Of a stretch of 64,000 bases of DNA, positions 33,363 to 42,407 are shown piece by piece. Positions within the stretch are counted from its first letter, which is position 1, and every line of letters starts with the position of its first letter. The stretch is from NCBI GenBank assembly GCA_905480575.1, contig CAJQQZ010000032.1, positions 16,333 to 80,332 on the forward strand, in the 5' to 3' direction. A program made the translations under genes and the position numbers. A model generated the notes under the pieces. It was not told where the DNA came from. It saw nothing but the letters and a program-made list of their open reading frames with translations, and did no database searches. This DNA is from an uncultured Alphaproteobacteria bacterium. GTDB taxonomy: Bacteria > Pseudomonadota > Alphaproteobacteria > UBA7985 > CAJQQZ01.

Positions 33363-33402
33363 ACAAATTGTTTTTTGTCAATTTAGACAATAAACAATTT
33401 GT
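33363..33402. promoter_or_regulatory. long AT-rich palindrome upstream of the small secreted gene
   Basis: Arms ACAAATTGTT (33363-33372) and AACAATTTGT (33393-33402) are perfect inverted repeats, with TGTC/GACA (33376-33379 and 33386-33389) inside. It may be an operator for the gene starting at 33354 or a terminator for the reductase gene ending at 33424. No U-tract decides between them. Confidence 0.4.
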
Positions 33403-33423
33403 GTCAAGTTCTGATGCGCCCGT

Positions 33424-34638
33424 CTATCCTTTCAACAGATCTTTCATATTAGTTGAAGGATCGCTCAGGACCTCAGGAGCAATAGATTTTTTCATACCAA
33501 TCAAACGCATGCCAACGACGTATTCCTGCGCTGAGTTACAGGCATTGACGGCTTTTAAGACACCATCCCTGAGCGCAAAGACAGCAAATTTGCCTTCTTC
33601 CAAAGAACCTCGAAGCACGAATTCATCGTCGTCCATAGGAACGCCGGCCATTTGCAGGCGATAGTCATATTGCTGGGTCCAGAACCATGGAACCTCGTTG
33701 TAGGCCTTCGGTTGCTCGACGATTGCACTTGCGGCGGCTTTTGACTGAGCTATCGCGTTGTGAACTGATTCAAGACGGATGCCGTAACCAAGACTAAGGT
33801 TGTCAGTGTATGCGACGTCACCGACCGCATAGACATTGGCATCCGATGTCCGGCTGAATTCGTCAACCACAACACCATTGGTGCATTCCAAGCCAGCCTG
33901 TTGAGCCAATTCATCATTGGCAACCGCACCTATTCCCACGATTACCAAATCGACGTCAACGCGGTCACCGTTGGAGGTCACAACTGCTTCGACAGCTGTA
34001 TCACCTTCAAAGGCTGTCACGCCGGTAGAAACCTGAATAGTGACACCTTTGTCTTGATGAACCTTTGTGAAGAATTCAGAAACCTGCGGCGCAACACCTC
34101 TGGCCATCATGCGGTCCAGGAACTCGAACACAGTGACTTCACAGCCCATTTTCCTGAGGCTTGAGGCAGTTTCCATGCCAATGTATCCACCGCCGATTAC
34201 AGCTACTGATTTCGCATTCTCCGCCATCGCTTGAAGTGCCAGGGCATCATCAACCGTCCGGAGATAGGCAATTCCTTCCAAATCAGAACCGGGAACAGAA
34301 ATCTCCCTTGCTCTGGTGCCTGTCGCGATGATTAAGTCATCGTAGCTGAGTTCTTTGTCGCCGTAGCGGACTATCTTGGCGCCAACGTCGATAGACTGCA
34401 CCTTCGCATTGCGGATCAGGTTTATATTTTGATCAGGATAGAAATCCTCTGAGCGAAGAAAGGATTTCTCAATCGGCTGCTCCCCGAGCAAGAAGGCTTT
34501 AGACAGCGGCGGGCGTTCGTAAGGCAAATGGCTTTCATCACCAAGGATCGTAATCTCACCCTCGTATTTCATCTGGCGAAGAGAGATTGCTGCTTGGGCG
34601 CCGGCTTGTCCGGCACCAATGATTACAACACCAGCCAT
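33424..34638 (-). CDS. FAD/NAD-dependent ferredoxin (rubredoxin)-type reductase
   Basis: A 404-residue flavoprotein of the pyridine-nucleotide-disulfide fold. The FAD loop is IIGAGQAGAQAA (residues 5-16), the NAD loop IGGGYIGMETA near 148, and the second FAD motif VYAVGDVAYTDN near 267. It resembles the reductases that feed electrons through a ferredoxin to Rieske oxygenases. It carries no iron-sulfur domain of its own. It lies downstream of the Rieske oxygenase gene and a small gene, so it probably serves that oxygenase; the ferredoxin between them is missing from the window. Confidence 0.88.
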   Translation of the reverse strand: MAGVVIIGAGQAGAQAAISLRQMKYEGEITILGDESHLPYERPPLSKAFLLGEQPIEKSFLRSEDFYPDQNINLIRNAKVQSIDVGAKIVRYGDKELSYDDLIIATGTRAREISVPGSDLEGIAYLRTVDDALALQAMAENAKSVAVIGGGYIGMETASSLRKMGCEVTVFEFLDRMMARGVAPQVSEFFTKVHQDKGVTIQVSTGVTAFEGDTAVEAVVTSNGDRVDVDLVIVGIGAVANDELAQQAGLECTNGVVVDEFSRTSDANVYAVGDVAYTDNLSLGYGIRLESVHNAIAQSKAAASAIVEQPKAYNEVPWFWTQQYDYRLQMAGVPMDDDEFVLRGSLEEGKFAVFALRDGVLKAVNACNSAQEYVVGMRLIGMKKSIAPEVLSDPSTNMKDLLKG

Positions 34639-34657
34639 GTGCTTGGTCCTAACTTAT

Positions 34658-34891
34658 CTAAATTCTTCCGTGATCTTTCAGGCAAGACCGCATACGTTCC
34701 ACACGATCCCACTCCCCACGCTGTAAAGCAAAGACCAGCGCGTTGGTCCAGTAGAAACAGGCTTCCTCTACTGCACCTGTCGCAAAATGGATGGCAGCGC
34801 CCTTCTCATAGATCTCTGCAACACGGTCTGTACGCTCTCGTTGCAGCAGATCGAGCAACTCATCGTTTAGAGCCTCAAGCTCTTGGTTCAT
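34658..34891 (-). CDS. small protein between Rieske oxygenase and reductase
   Basis: A 77-residue protein with no recognised domain. It is helical and charged (EALNDELLDLLQRERTDRVAEIYEKG at the start, cited by its LLDLLQRERTD core) with a TPR-like AVEEACFYWTNALVFALQRGEWD (core FYWTNALVFA). It has two isolated Cys and no ferredoxin cluster motif, so it is not the electron carrier. Its frame, spacing (5 bases after the oxygenase stop, 19 before the reductase start) and uniform reading support it as a real gene. It may be a stability or assembly partner. Confidence 0.65.
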   Translation of the reverse strand: MNQELEALNDELLDLLQRERTDRVAEIYEKGAAIHFATGAVEEACFYWTNALVFALQRGEWDRVERMRSCLKDHGRI

Positions 34892-34897
34892 TGAGAT

Positions 34898-36073
34898 CTA
34901 TGCCGCTTTAGCCAGCTGTCTGGCAACCCAGATATGAAAAGCATGGGTTGGTGTGTCCATTGCCGGTGAGAAAACACCGCCGTCGAAACCCTCTGAGTTA
35001 CGCCCCTTTTGCATGCCTTCAACCACGAAGATATCTTCGGCAAACACTTCATGCCAGTTCTCTGCGTTTTTCTTACGCAGGTCCGCATAGTCTTCGCCTG
35101 ACGCTTCCTTCTTGAGGTAATAGAGTTCAACATGTTCAACTGTGCGATCAATGGATTTCGGCTCAAGCTGGATCGCGAAAAAATGGTCGTTGTGAATGCC
35201 AAGGAGAACATTCGGATACAGCGCTGTGTACTCCGAACTCGTGTCCCATTTTTCGTCGATGCCTTCAATCCGTGGAAAACGTTTGCCGTTTTCATCCTTC
35301 AAAGGTTGGAAAACCTCTGACCCCTGCCCTGAATAATCATTGTCTTCGATAATGTGATAGTGATCTTCAAGGCGAGAATAGGAATTCAAGCCCGGATGGA
35401 TCCAAGGAAGGTGGTATGATTCACAATAGTTCTCTACCGCCAATTTCCAGTTACAATTGACGTCAAAGCTGAAGGACGAATCCTCACCTGTATGGATCAC
35501 TTCGACGCCCAGGAAGTCTTTCCAGCGTTCTTGCATCGGCGCAATTCTTTGCTCGAAGGATTCAGCCTTACCATCCAGGTTAATGAAGATCACATCCATC
35601 CAAACCGCAGACCGCACTTCGCGCAAACCATGCTTTTTTGGGTCGACATCTTCGTGGCGGTTGTTACCTGGTCCACCGACGTGTGGTGTCATCGCCAGTT
35701 CACCGTTCAAGCTGTAGCACCACGAATGGTAAGGGCAACGGAGCACACCTTTGGTATTGCCAGCTTCTTCAACCAAGATCATGCCACGGTGGCTGCAAAC
35801 ATTATGGAAGACTTTGATTTGATCATCTTGATCACGCAAAATCAGAAGAGGTTGACCCAACAACTCAACAGGCTTGTAATCGCCTTTCTTTGGCAGATCT
35901 TTGCCAAAGCCAATGCAGGCCCAGTTCGGCGCGAAAACACGCTCTCGTTCGAGCTTCAAATAGTCTGCATCGGTGTAGCATGTGTTGGGCAAACCGTGAG
36001 CTTCCGCCACCGGACGGTCAACGTGGTCCAGAACGCCGTGAAGCATCTTTTCGATTGGTGTGATTTCGTTCAT
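34898..36073 (-). CDS. Rieske-type ring/amine hydroxylating oxygenase, alpha subunit
   Basis: A 391-residue Rieske non-haem iron oxygenase. The Rieske cluster ligands are Cys93, His95, Cys113 and His116 (CSHRG and CPYHSW). The mononuclear iron ligands are His221 and His226 in SYHLPWIHPG, with Asp near residue 375 (SPAMDTPTH). The bridging residue is Glu218, where naphthalene-type enzymes have Asp; the carnitine oxygenase CntA also has Glu there. This favours a quaternary ammonium substrate such as choline, glycine betaine, carnitine or proline betaine rather than an aromatic ring. A helper protein and a flavoprotein reductase follow in the same direction. Confidence 0.87.
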   Translation of the reverse strand: MNEITPIEKMLHGVLDHVDRPVAEAHGLPNTCYTDADYLKLERERVFAPNWACIGFGKDLPKKGDYKPVELLGQPLLILRDQDDQIKVFHNVCSHRGMILVEEAGNTKGVLRCPYHSWCYSLNGELAMTPHVGGPGNNRHEDVDPKKHGLREVRSAVWMDVIFINLDGKAESFEQRIAPMQERWKDFLGVEVIHTGEDSSFSFDVNCNWKLAVENYCESYHLPWIHPGLNSYSRLEDHYHIIEDNDYSGQGSEVFQPLKDENGKRFPRIEGIDEKWDTSSEYTALYPNVLLGIHNDHFFAIQLEPKSIDRTVEHVELYYLKKEASGEDYADLRKKNAENWHEVFAEDIFVVEGMQKGRNSEGFDGGVFSPAMDTPTHAFHIWVARQLAKAA

Positions 36074-36264
36074 ATCAAACTCCTAAAACTTAGCGAGAAG
36101 TTGGCCACAAACTGGGCGCATTAACATTCTTTAACTTTCTTTGCTTCACCCGAAACTGCCGCGCTTTCTAAGAAACGACAGAGAGAATGTCAGTTTTAGA
36201 ACAATCACAAAATTTGCGTCTTAGAACGATCACATTTCCCGCGTTACCATCTAGAAATTTGCCT

Positions 36265-36508
36265 ATGGTTAACCTTACAAAACTCACTGGCGCTATTGGC
36301 GCAACCCTATCCGGGGTCGACCTCAGCGCTCCGACATCTTCAACAATCGATCTTCTTCGGCGATGCCTTGATGATCATTTGGTTGTTTTCGTGGAAGATT
36401 AAGATCTGGATCGATTTCAGTTGTCAGCCTTGGGGCGACAGTTCGGCCCGCCCTTTCTCCATCCCTAGGTGAACGCAGAGTCATGATCCGAACGACGGCG
36501 CTAGAATC
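36265..36508 (+). pseudogene. remnant of a TauD/TfdA family dioxygenase gene
   Basis: The frame encodes the N-terminus of a TauD/TfdA-type 2-oxoglutarate dioxygenase: LTGAIGATLSGVDLS then LDDHLVVFVED. A TAA at 36400-36402 stands where family members have Gln (FRDQ), consistent with CAA to TAA. Beyond it the same frame continues DLDRFQLSALGRQFGPPFLHP, split here as DLDRFQLSALGRQFG and PPFLHP, then meets TAG and TGA. About three quarters of the gene, with the HxD iron ligands, is absent; the dnaE stop follows at 36509. It is a decayed fragment. Confidence 0.75.
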
Positions 36509-39500
36509 CTAAAGATCCTGAACCTGAATACCAGGCAGAGATTTAACCGCTGCACGGATTGCCGCGTTCAGTTGATAGGTGTGAGGCAAATCGATCTCTG
36601 CTTCGTCGTCTTTTGTCAAAGTTAACACGAGAGAGACCTTGCCTCTCCCTCTTCCCCCCTGCTCGATTACGGATTTCAGTTGGGGTAAAATCTCTGGCTT
36701 TTCGACAAAGATGCGCAAACCCATCGCGGCTTGAGCGACAACAGGTTCCAAGGGCTCGATCTTCTGTGCAGTTAATCGCCCACCACCTTCATCATCAACC
36801 CGGAAGTCCCCTGTTAGCAGAACAGCATTCCCGGTTTCCAAGTACTCACGGCTCGCATTAAGGGCATCAGAAAAGAGAGCAACTTCGTAGACGCCAGAGG
36901 TATCGGACAACTGAACGAACGCAAACCGGTTGCCTTTAGCTGACGTCCGCTCCTGCTTGTTCATCACCAAGCCCGCCAACTTAACCCTCGGGACCGCTTT
37001 GCCACCCTCCATCAACTCTTGAGAGGTTATGATTTTCAATTTCTTCAGGCTGGCTTCGTAATCGGCCAGAGGGTGACCGGTAAGGTAAAAACCTACAGCC
37101 TCAAACTCTTGGCGTAGCCGATCAATCGAAGACCAATCATCGATTGGGTTTAGCGGAATTTCTTGAGATTCCGGCGCCATGACATCGCCGAACAAGCCGA
37201 TCTGACCCGACGCTTTTTCACTTGCGGCCGCCGCTGCATGTTTCAGGACTTCTTCCATGTTCCCAAGCAACATTCGACGGTTACCGTTGATGCAATCTAA
37301 AGAGCCTGAACGCACCAAATTTTCAAACAACCGTTTGTTGATAGATTTGGGATCAAGGCGGAAAGCAAAATCAGAAAGTGATTTGAAAGCACCACGTTCC
37401 AATCGCTCTTCCACTAGTCCTTCCATCGCCGAACCGCCGACGTTCTTGATGGCTGCTAAAGCATAACGAACGGCCTTACTCCCGTCCTCCCTTAGCTCAA
37501 CAGCGAATTCAGGTAGCGAGTGATTAATCGACGGTGGCAGCAGTTCAATTTTCAAGCGCTCGAGTTCTTGTTTAAACCCTGCTAGTTTATCGGTGTTGTT
37601 CATATCGTAGGTCATGGACGCCGCCATGAACTCGACTGGATAGTTGTGTTTCAGGTAAGCCGTTTGATAGGCTACCAGCGCATAAGCAGCAGCATGAGAT
37701 TTGTTGAAACCATAGCCTGCAAACTTTTCAACTTGCTTGAAAATCTCCGCGGCTTTCTTCTTGTTAACACCGTTCTCAACAGATCCTTTCACGAAGATCT
37801 CTTGCTGTTCGTCCATCTCTGATTTGATTTTCTTACCCATGGCACGGCGCAGCAAATCCGCTCCGCCAAGGCTGTAACCCGCCAACAGCTGAGCTGATTG
37901 CATCACCTGTTCCTGGTAGATCATGATGCCGTAGGTCTCCAACAGGATCGGCTCAAGCAACTCATGCAAACAATCGACCTCCTCTTCGCCGTGTTTACGA
38001 CGAATGAAGGCCGGAATGTTGTCCATCGGACCTGGACGATAGAGCGCCACAACAGCGATGATGTCTTCGAATCTGTCGGGCTTCAGATTCTTGAGAACAT
38101 CGCGCATACCCGATGATTCCAGCTGAAACACACCGACAGCCTCGCCTCTGGAGAGCATATCATAGGTGCCAACGTCATCCAGCGGCAGGTTCTTCAAATC
38201 TATGGAACCACCGTTCCGCTCAATCCACTCTTTGGCCTTCGCAAGAACCGTCAGCGTTTTCAGACCAAGAAAGTCGAACTTGACCAGACCAGCAGGTTCT
38301 ACCCACTTCATGTTGAATTGTGTGGCGGGCATGTCCGAGCGTGGGTCACGGTAAAGAGCCACAAGCTCTTTCAGAGGACGGTCACCAATCACCACGCCAG
38401 CCGCGTGGGTCGAGGCGTGCCGGTAAAGCCCCTCTAACTTCATTGCAATATCAATAAGGCGGCGAACAGTCGGATCTTGGTTTCTGAGGTTCCTTAACCC
38501 CTCCTCACTCTCTACGGCCACATGCAATGGTGTTGGTTTAGCTGGGTTGTTCGGCACCATCTTTGAAATGCGGTCAACCTGACCGTATGGCATCTGCAGA
38601 ACACGCCCTACGTCTCGCAAGGCCGCACGGGCTTGAAGCTTACCAAAGGTAATAATTTGAGCGACGCGGTCGGCACCGTACTTATCGCGCACATAACGAA
38701 TAACTTCGTCCCTTCGATCCTGACAAAAGTCGATATCGAAATCGGGCATCGACACCCGCTCAGGATTGAGGAAACGTTCGAACAGCAAACCAAACCGCAA
38801 GGGATCAAGGTCTGTAATTGTCAGCGCCCAGGCAACAACAGACCCTGCACCGGAACCACGACCTGGACCGACCGGTATGTTGTTCATCTTCGACCAATGG
38901 ATGAAGTCTGCGACGATTAGGAAGTAGCCCGGAAACCCCATGTCCTCGATAACCTTGAGCTCAAAGTCTAGACGCTCACGGTAAGGTATCGCACGCTCTT
39001 CAATAGTTTGACCTTCTTCCAATCCTTCTAGCCAAGATGGCGTTTCAAACCGTGCTTCCAACCCAGCTAGCGCTTGGGCGCGTAACTCTTCTGCTTCACT
39101 CCTGCCCTCAGAGCTGTCATAAGCGGGCAAGATGGGCGGATGCATTTCGGGCATGAAAGCACAACGTTGGGCAACAATAAGGGTGTTATCGATGGCTTCT
39201 GGTAAATCAGAGAAAAGGGAGCGCATGTCTCTGGCGGACTTAAATCCATGCTCTGGCGTCAGGCGCCGTCGTTGATCATCACCTACGGTCGTTCCCTGTG
39301 CAATGCACAGAAGGACGTCATGAGCTTCATACATGCCAGCGTCTTTGAAGTGTACATCATTGGTCGCAATCAAGGGAATGTCATGTTCATAGGCCAGCGC
39401 AACAACTTTATCTTCAATCGCTAGCTCTTTCGCGCTTTCGTGGCGCATGACTTCCATGTAAATCCGGCCATCAAACAAAGACTTGTAGCGTTCTAGATCC

Positions 39501-39973
39501 GCGAGCGCTGCTGCATCCTGTCCCTCAAACAAATGCCGACCGAGGGAATGATTGGGGCCGCCAACAAAGGCCAACAGACCACCGGAGTGGGCCGTTAGCT
39601 TGTCAAACGAAATTTGTGCCTCCTCACTTACTTCACTTTCGAGGAAAGCGGTCGTCACGAGATCCATTAGATTAAGGTAGCCTTCTTGATTCTGCGCAAG
39701 AACCAATAGCTCGTCAGGTGCGTAACTCTGGCCAGTAGGCGATTTATCTTCTCTCGCTATTCCGAGCACGGTCCCGACAATAGGCTGGACACCAGCCTTA
39801 GAGGCGGTAACTGAAAACTCCAAGGCACCAAAAAGGTTGTTGCGGTCAGTGACTGCAACGGCTGGCATCTTGTATTTGGTGCAAAGCTCTACGAGCTCTC
39901 CAATCTTGAGAGCTCCTTCAGAAAGAGAATAAGCAGAACGGACGCGGAGGTGGACAAAATCGGAATGAATCAT
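36509..39973 (-). CDS. dnaE: DNA polymerase III subunit alpha
   Basis: A 1154-residue replicative polymerase subunit. The N-terminal PHP domain starts FVHLRVRSAYSLSEGA. The catalytic palm has GPGRGSGAGS and the acidic PDFDIDFCQDRRDE motif (about residue 410). The helix-hairpin-helix and OB-fold regions follow (RGRGKVSLVLTL near the end). Length fits the alphaproteobacterial DnaE1. The ATG at 39973 begins right before the PHP domain; three extra residues from an ATG at 39982 are possible. It follows the GNAT gene by about 60 bases. Confidence 0.97.
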   Translation of the reverse strand: MIHSDFVHLRVRSAYSLSEGALKIGELVELCTKYKMPAVAVTDRNNLFGALEFSVTASKAGVQPIVGTVLGIAREDKSPTGQSYAPDELLVLAQNQEGYLNLMDLVTTAFLESEVSEEAQISFDKLTAHSGGLLAFVGGPNHSLGRHLFEGQDAAALADLERYKSLFDGRIYMEVMRHESAKELAIEDKVVALAYEHDIPLIATNDVHFKDAGMYEAHDVLLCIAQGTTVGDDQRRRLTPEHGFKSARDMRSLFSDLPEAIDNTLIVAQRCAFMPEMHPPILPAYDSSEGRSEAEELRAQALAGLEARFETPSWLEGLEEGQTIEERAIPYRERLDFELKVIEDMGFPGYFLIVADFIHWSKMNNIPVGPGRGSGAGSVVAWALTITDLDPLRFGLLFERFLNPERVSMPDFDIDFCQDRRDEVIRYVRDKYGADRVAQIITFGKLQARAALRDVGRVLQMPYGQVDRISKMVPNNPAKPTPLHVAVESEEGLRNLRNQDPTVRRLIDIAMKLEGLYRHASTHAAGVVIGDRPLKELVALYRDPRSDMPATQFNMKWVEPAGLVKFDFLGLKTLTVLAKAKEWIERNGGSIDLKNLPLDDVGTYDMLSRGEAVGVFQLESSGMRDVLKNLKPDRFEDIIAVVALYRPGPMDNIPAFIRRKHGEEEVDCLHELLEPILLETYGIMIYQEQVMQSAQLLAGYSLGGADLLRRAMGKKIKSEMDEQQEIFVKGSVENGVNKKKAAEIFKQVEKFAGYGFNKSHAAAYALVAYQTAYLKHNYPVEFMAASMTYDMNNTDKLAGFKQELERLKIELLPPSINHSLPEFAVELREDGSKAVRYALAAIKNVGGSAMEGLVEERLERGAFKSLSDFAFRLDPKSINKRLFENLVRSGSLDCINGNRRMLLGNMEEVLKHAAAAASEKASGQIGLFGDVMAPESQEIPLNPIDDWSSIDRLRQEFEAVGFYLTGHPLADYEASLKKLKIITSQELMEGGKAVPRVKLAGLVMNKQERTSAKGNRFAFVQLSDTSGVYEVALFSDALNASREYLETGNAVLLTGDFRVDDEGGGRLTAQKIEPLEPVVAQAAMGLRIFVEKPEILPQLKSVIEQGGRGRGKVSLVLTLTKDDEAEIDLPHTYQLNAAIRAAVKSLPGIQVQDL

Positions 39974-40032
39974 AGGCCCCAATAGAGCAGGATTCGTTGC
40001 TTCTCGCGAGTCTGAATTTACTTCTTATGTGC

Positions 40033-40473
40033 TTAGATCACGTACTCTATGAATGGCGACTTGGTTGCTACCTTGTCATAGAGTTTACGGGCTGTGTCAT
40101 TGAATTCCTGCGTCATCCAATAAACCTCGCAAGCGCCCTCTTTTGCCGCCGTTGCTTCAACCGCTTTGATGAGTGCTTTAGCAACTCCCTGCCCCCGGCT
40201 CTCTGGGACAGTGAAGAGATCATGTAGGTAGCAACGTGGTTTGGTCGACCATGATGTCAGATGGAAAAGAAACTGTGTCATTCCAAGCAATTTGCCACTT
40301 TCATCCTCTGCGACGAGACAGAGGATACCACCATCGTCAGTATTGATTCTCTGCCAGGTCGCCTCTGTCACTTCTGCTGGCAACTCAGCTTCGTAGAAAA
40401 CCAGATAGGCGTTCCAAAGCGTCGACCATTGATCATGGTCTTCGGGACGCACGGATCTAATTTGAAATGTCAT
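40033..40473 (-). CDS. GNAT family N-acetyltransferase
   Basis: A 146-residue acyltransferase with one GNAT fold. The acetyl-CoA loop is SRGQGVAKALI (about residues 93-103), with YLHDLFTVPE as strand 4 and NDTARKLYDKV as the C-terminal helix. The acceptor is unknown. It lies 3 bases after lolD and is likely co-transcribed. Confidence 0.86.
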   Translation of the reverse strand: MTFQIRSVRPEDHDQWSTLWNAYLVFYEAELPAEVTEATWQRINTDDGGILCLVAEDESGKLLGMTQFLFHLTSWSTKPRCYLHDLFTVPESRGQGVAKALIKAVEATAAKEGACEVYWMTQEFNDTARKLYDKVATKSPFIEYVI

Positions 40474-40476
40474 GGC

Positions 40477-41160
40477 TCAGATTCCCTTTTCTTTGATCAG
40501 GCCGCTTCCCAACTCAATCACACGGTCCATCCTAATGGCGAGTTGGTGGTTATGAGTAGCTATCAACGCCGCCAATTCATTCTTCTTGGTTAGTTCTAAC
40601 AACATTGCAAAAACCATCTCAGAAGTGTCAGGATCAAGGTTACCGGTTGGTTCATCCGCGAGCAACAAAGCGGGCTCATTTGCCAAAGCTCTGGCAATGG
40701 CAACCCTTTGCTGTTCGCCCCCTGAAAGCCGAGCCGGACGGTGAGTCATTCGAGACCCCAACCCGACTTGTTCCAATAGACTTGCCGCTCTTTCGCGCGC
40801 TGCTTTTTTTGTTTTTCCGTTAATCAGTTGAGGCAAAACCACGTTTTCCAAGGCGGAAAACTCAGGCAACAAATGATGATACTGATAGACAAAGCCAATG
40901 GTTTGGCTTCTAAGCTTTGTTCTTTTCTTATCGTTCAGCCGTGAAGCATCTTGCTGGCTTATTCTGATTGTCCCAGCGCTCGGGCTTTCCAACAATCCAG
41001 CAATGTGCATCAGTGTGGATTTACCCGACCCGGATGGTCCAACGAGGGCTACCATCTCTCCCGATGAAATGGTGAGGTCACAACCTTTGAGCACCTCAAG
41101 CTTTTCGCCCGCTTGCTCAAATGATTTTACTACTTTTTCTAATTCCAGAACTCTGGTCAT
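40477..41160 (-). CDS. lolD: lipoprotein-releasing ABC transporter ATPase LolD
   Basis: A 227-residue ATPase that powers release of lipoproteins from the inner membrane. Walker [10 protein letters not shown] (about 39-47), the LolD-type Q-loop [18 protein letters not shown] (core [10 protein letters not shown]), signature RLSGGEQQR and Walker [13 protein letters not shown] are visible. The ATG at 41160 follows TAGGATTG; a TTG two codons earlier is possible. It is followed by the GNAT gene and preceded by two LolC/E-type permease genes. Confidence 0.93.
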   Translation of the reverse strand: MTRVLELEKVVKSFEQAGEKLEVLKGCDLTISSGEMVALVGPSGSGKSTLMHIAGLLESPSAGTIRISQQDASRLNDKKRTKLRSQTIGFVYQYHHLLPEFSALENVVLPQLINGKTKKAARERAASLLEQVGLGSRMTHRPARLSGGEQQRVAIARALANEPALLLADEPTGNLDPDTSEMVFAMLLELTKKNELAALIATHNHQLAIRMDRVIELGSGLIKEKGI

Positions 41161-41168
41161 GAACAATC

Positions 41169-42407
41169 CTAGCTGTACCGAAGAACTTCAACAGGGTCGA
41201 GGCGCGCTGCTCGCCATGCAGGATAGAGTGTTGCAAGCACCGTTACTAACAAAGAGACACCAAGGATCAGCGTGACATGAAGCGGAACTATCACGGCCTC
41301 TAAAGACGACAGATAATAGAGCTGTGTCCTTAGCGCTCCTTCATCGACCATCAAGCTGAGTGAGTTGGCCCATCCAGTAAGGTTATGTGCGATCAACAGT
41401 CCGATCCCCGTGCCAGCCAAAGTACCAACAACGCCGACAAGACCGCCAGACATCAAAAACACCCGCAAAACCGAACCGCTTTGCATCCCCATAGTGCGCA
41501 ATATCGCGATCCCTTTAGCCTTGTCTCTGACCAAGAGTATTTGGCCTGAAATAATGTTGAAGGCGGCCACCAAAACAATCAAAAACAGAATAAAGAACAT
41601 GACAGCGCGTTCGACTTCTAACGCAGACACTAGAGTAGGATTACGCTTCCGCCAGCTTTGAACCTCGATGTCTTTATTGCTCGCATATTGACCGGAGAGT
41701 TGATCAGTCGTTGAGTCAATCAGGCCCGTTTCTTTAACTCTGACCTCTAACCCACTCAACTTTTCCTTCTGCTGGAAAAAGATCTGTGCTGCTTCCAAGG
41801 GCATGTAAACATAACCCTTATCGCGGCGGGTTTGCATCAGTCCAACGACGGTGAAGTTTCTAATTCTAGGAACCCAACCAAAGGCCGTGAACATGCCTTT
41901 CGCAGAAACCAATTCAACTTCGTTGCCAATGGTCACGTTTAACTTTTGTGCTAATCGTAAAGGCAGAACGACATCCCACTTCTTTAGTTCTCTAAAAGAA
42001 CCCGCAATAAGCGATTGGGCAAGGTCAAGCTCCTGAGATAAGCTTTCAGGGTTTGTGCCCCTCACCAATGCAGCCTGAGCATTGCCGCGAGCCGTAAGCA
42101 TGACCTGCTCTTCCAGAAGAGGCGTCACACGTGCAACAGAAGGGTTGGCCGTTATCTCCGACGTCAGTTCGACAACTTGATCATCGGTGAAGCCCTTTTT
42201 ACTTTCGACAACGATATGGCCACTGAAAGCAACGATTTGATCAACAAGACGTTCCCTAAACCCGGTCATTACCGCCATTACGACGATCAGCGTTCCAACC
42301 CCTAACAGAATGCCTAAGAACGAAAAAACGGTAACGGTCGAGATGAGCCCCTCTTGCCGCTTTGTCCGCAGGTAACGCCAGGCCAGCATGCGCTCGACAA
42401 AACTCAC
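41169..42407 (-). CDS. lolE: lipoprotein-releasing ABC transporter permease (LolC/E family), second copy
   Basis: A 412-residue MacB/FtsX-type permease. One N-terminal helix (VFSFLGILLGVGTLIVVMAVM, core GILLGVGTLIVV), a periplasmic domain of about 200 residues, and three C-terminal helices, with KGIAILRTMGMQSG as the coupling segment. It starts at GTG 42407, overlapping the upstream gene's stop (TAGTG). It is clearly paralogous to that gene. The lolE symbol follows gene order only; the roles of the two copies cannot be told apart here. Confidence 0.88.
   Translation of the reverse strand: MSFVERMLAWRYLRTKRQEGLISTVTVFSFLGILLGVGTLIVVMAVMTGFRERLVDQIVAFSGHIVVESKKGFTDDQVVELTSEITANPSVARVTPLLEEQVMLTARGNAQAALVRGTNPESLSQELDLAQSLIAGSFRELKKWDVVLPLRLAQKLNVTIGNEVELVSAKGMFTAFGWVPRIRNFTVVGLMQTRRDKGYVYMPLEAAQIFFQQKEKLSGLEVRVKETGLIDSTTDQLSGQYASNKDIEVQSWRKRNPTLVSALEVERAVMFFILFLIVLVAAFNIISGQILLVRDKAKGIAILRTMGMQSGSVLRVFLMSGGLVGVVGTLAGTGIGLLIAHNLTGWANSLSLMVDEGALRTQLYYLSSLEAVIVPLHVTLILGVSLLVTVLATLYPAWRAARLDPVEVLRYS

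Noticed and set aside
34658..34891. The 77-residue gene as the missing Rieske ferredoxin
   Set aside because: It has only two separated Cys and no 2Fe-2S or Rieske motif.
36187..36264. The first 26 codons before the TauD-like remnant
   Set aside because: No similarity to the family; the family-like part begins at the ATG at 36265.
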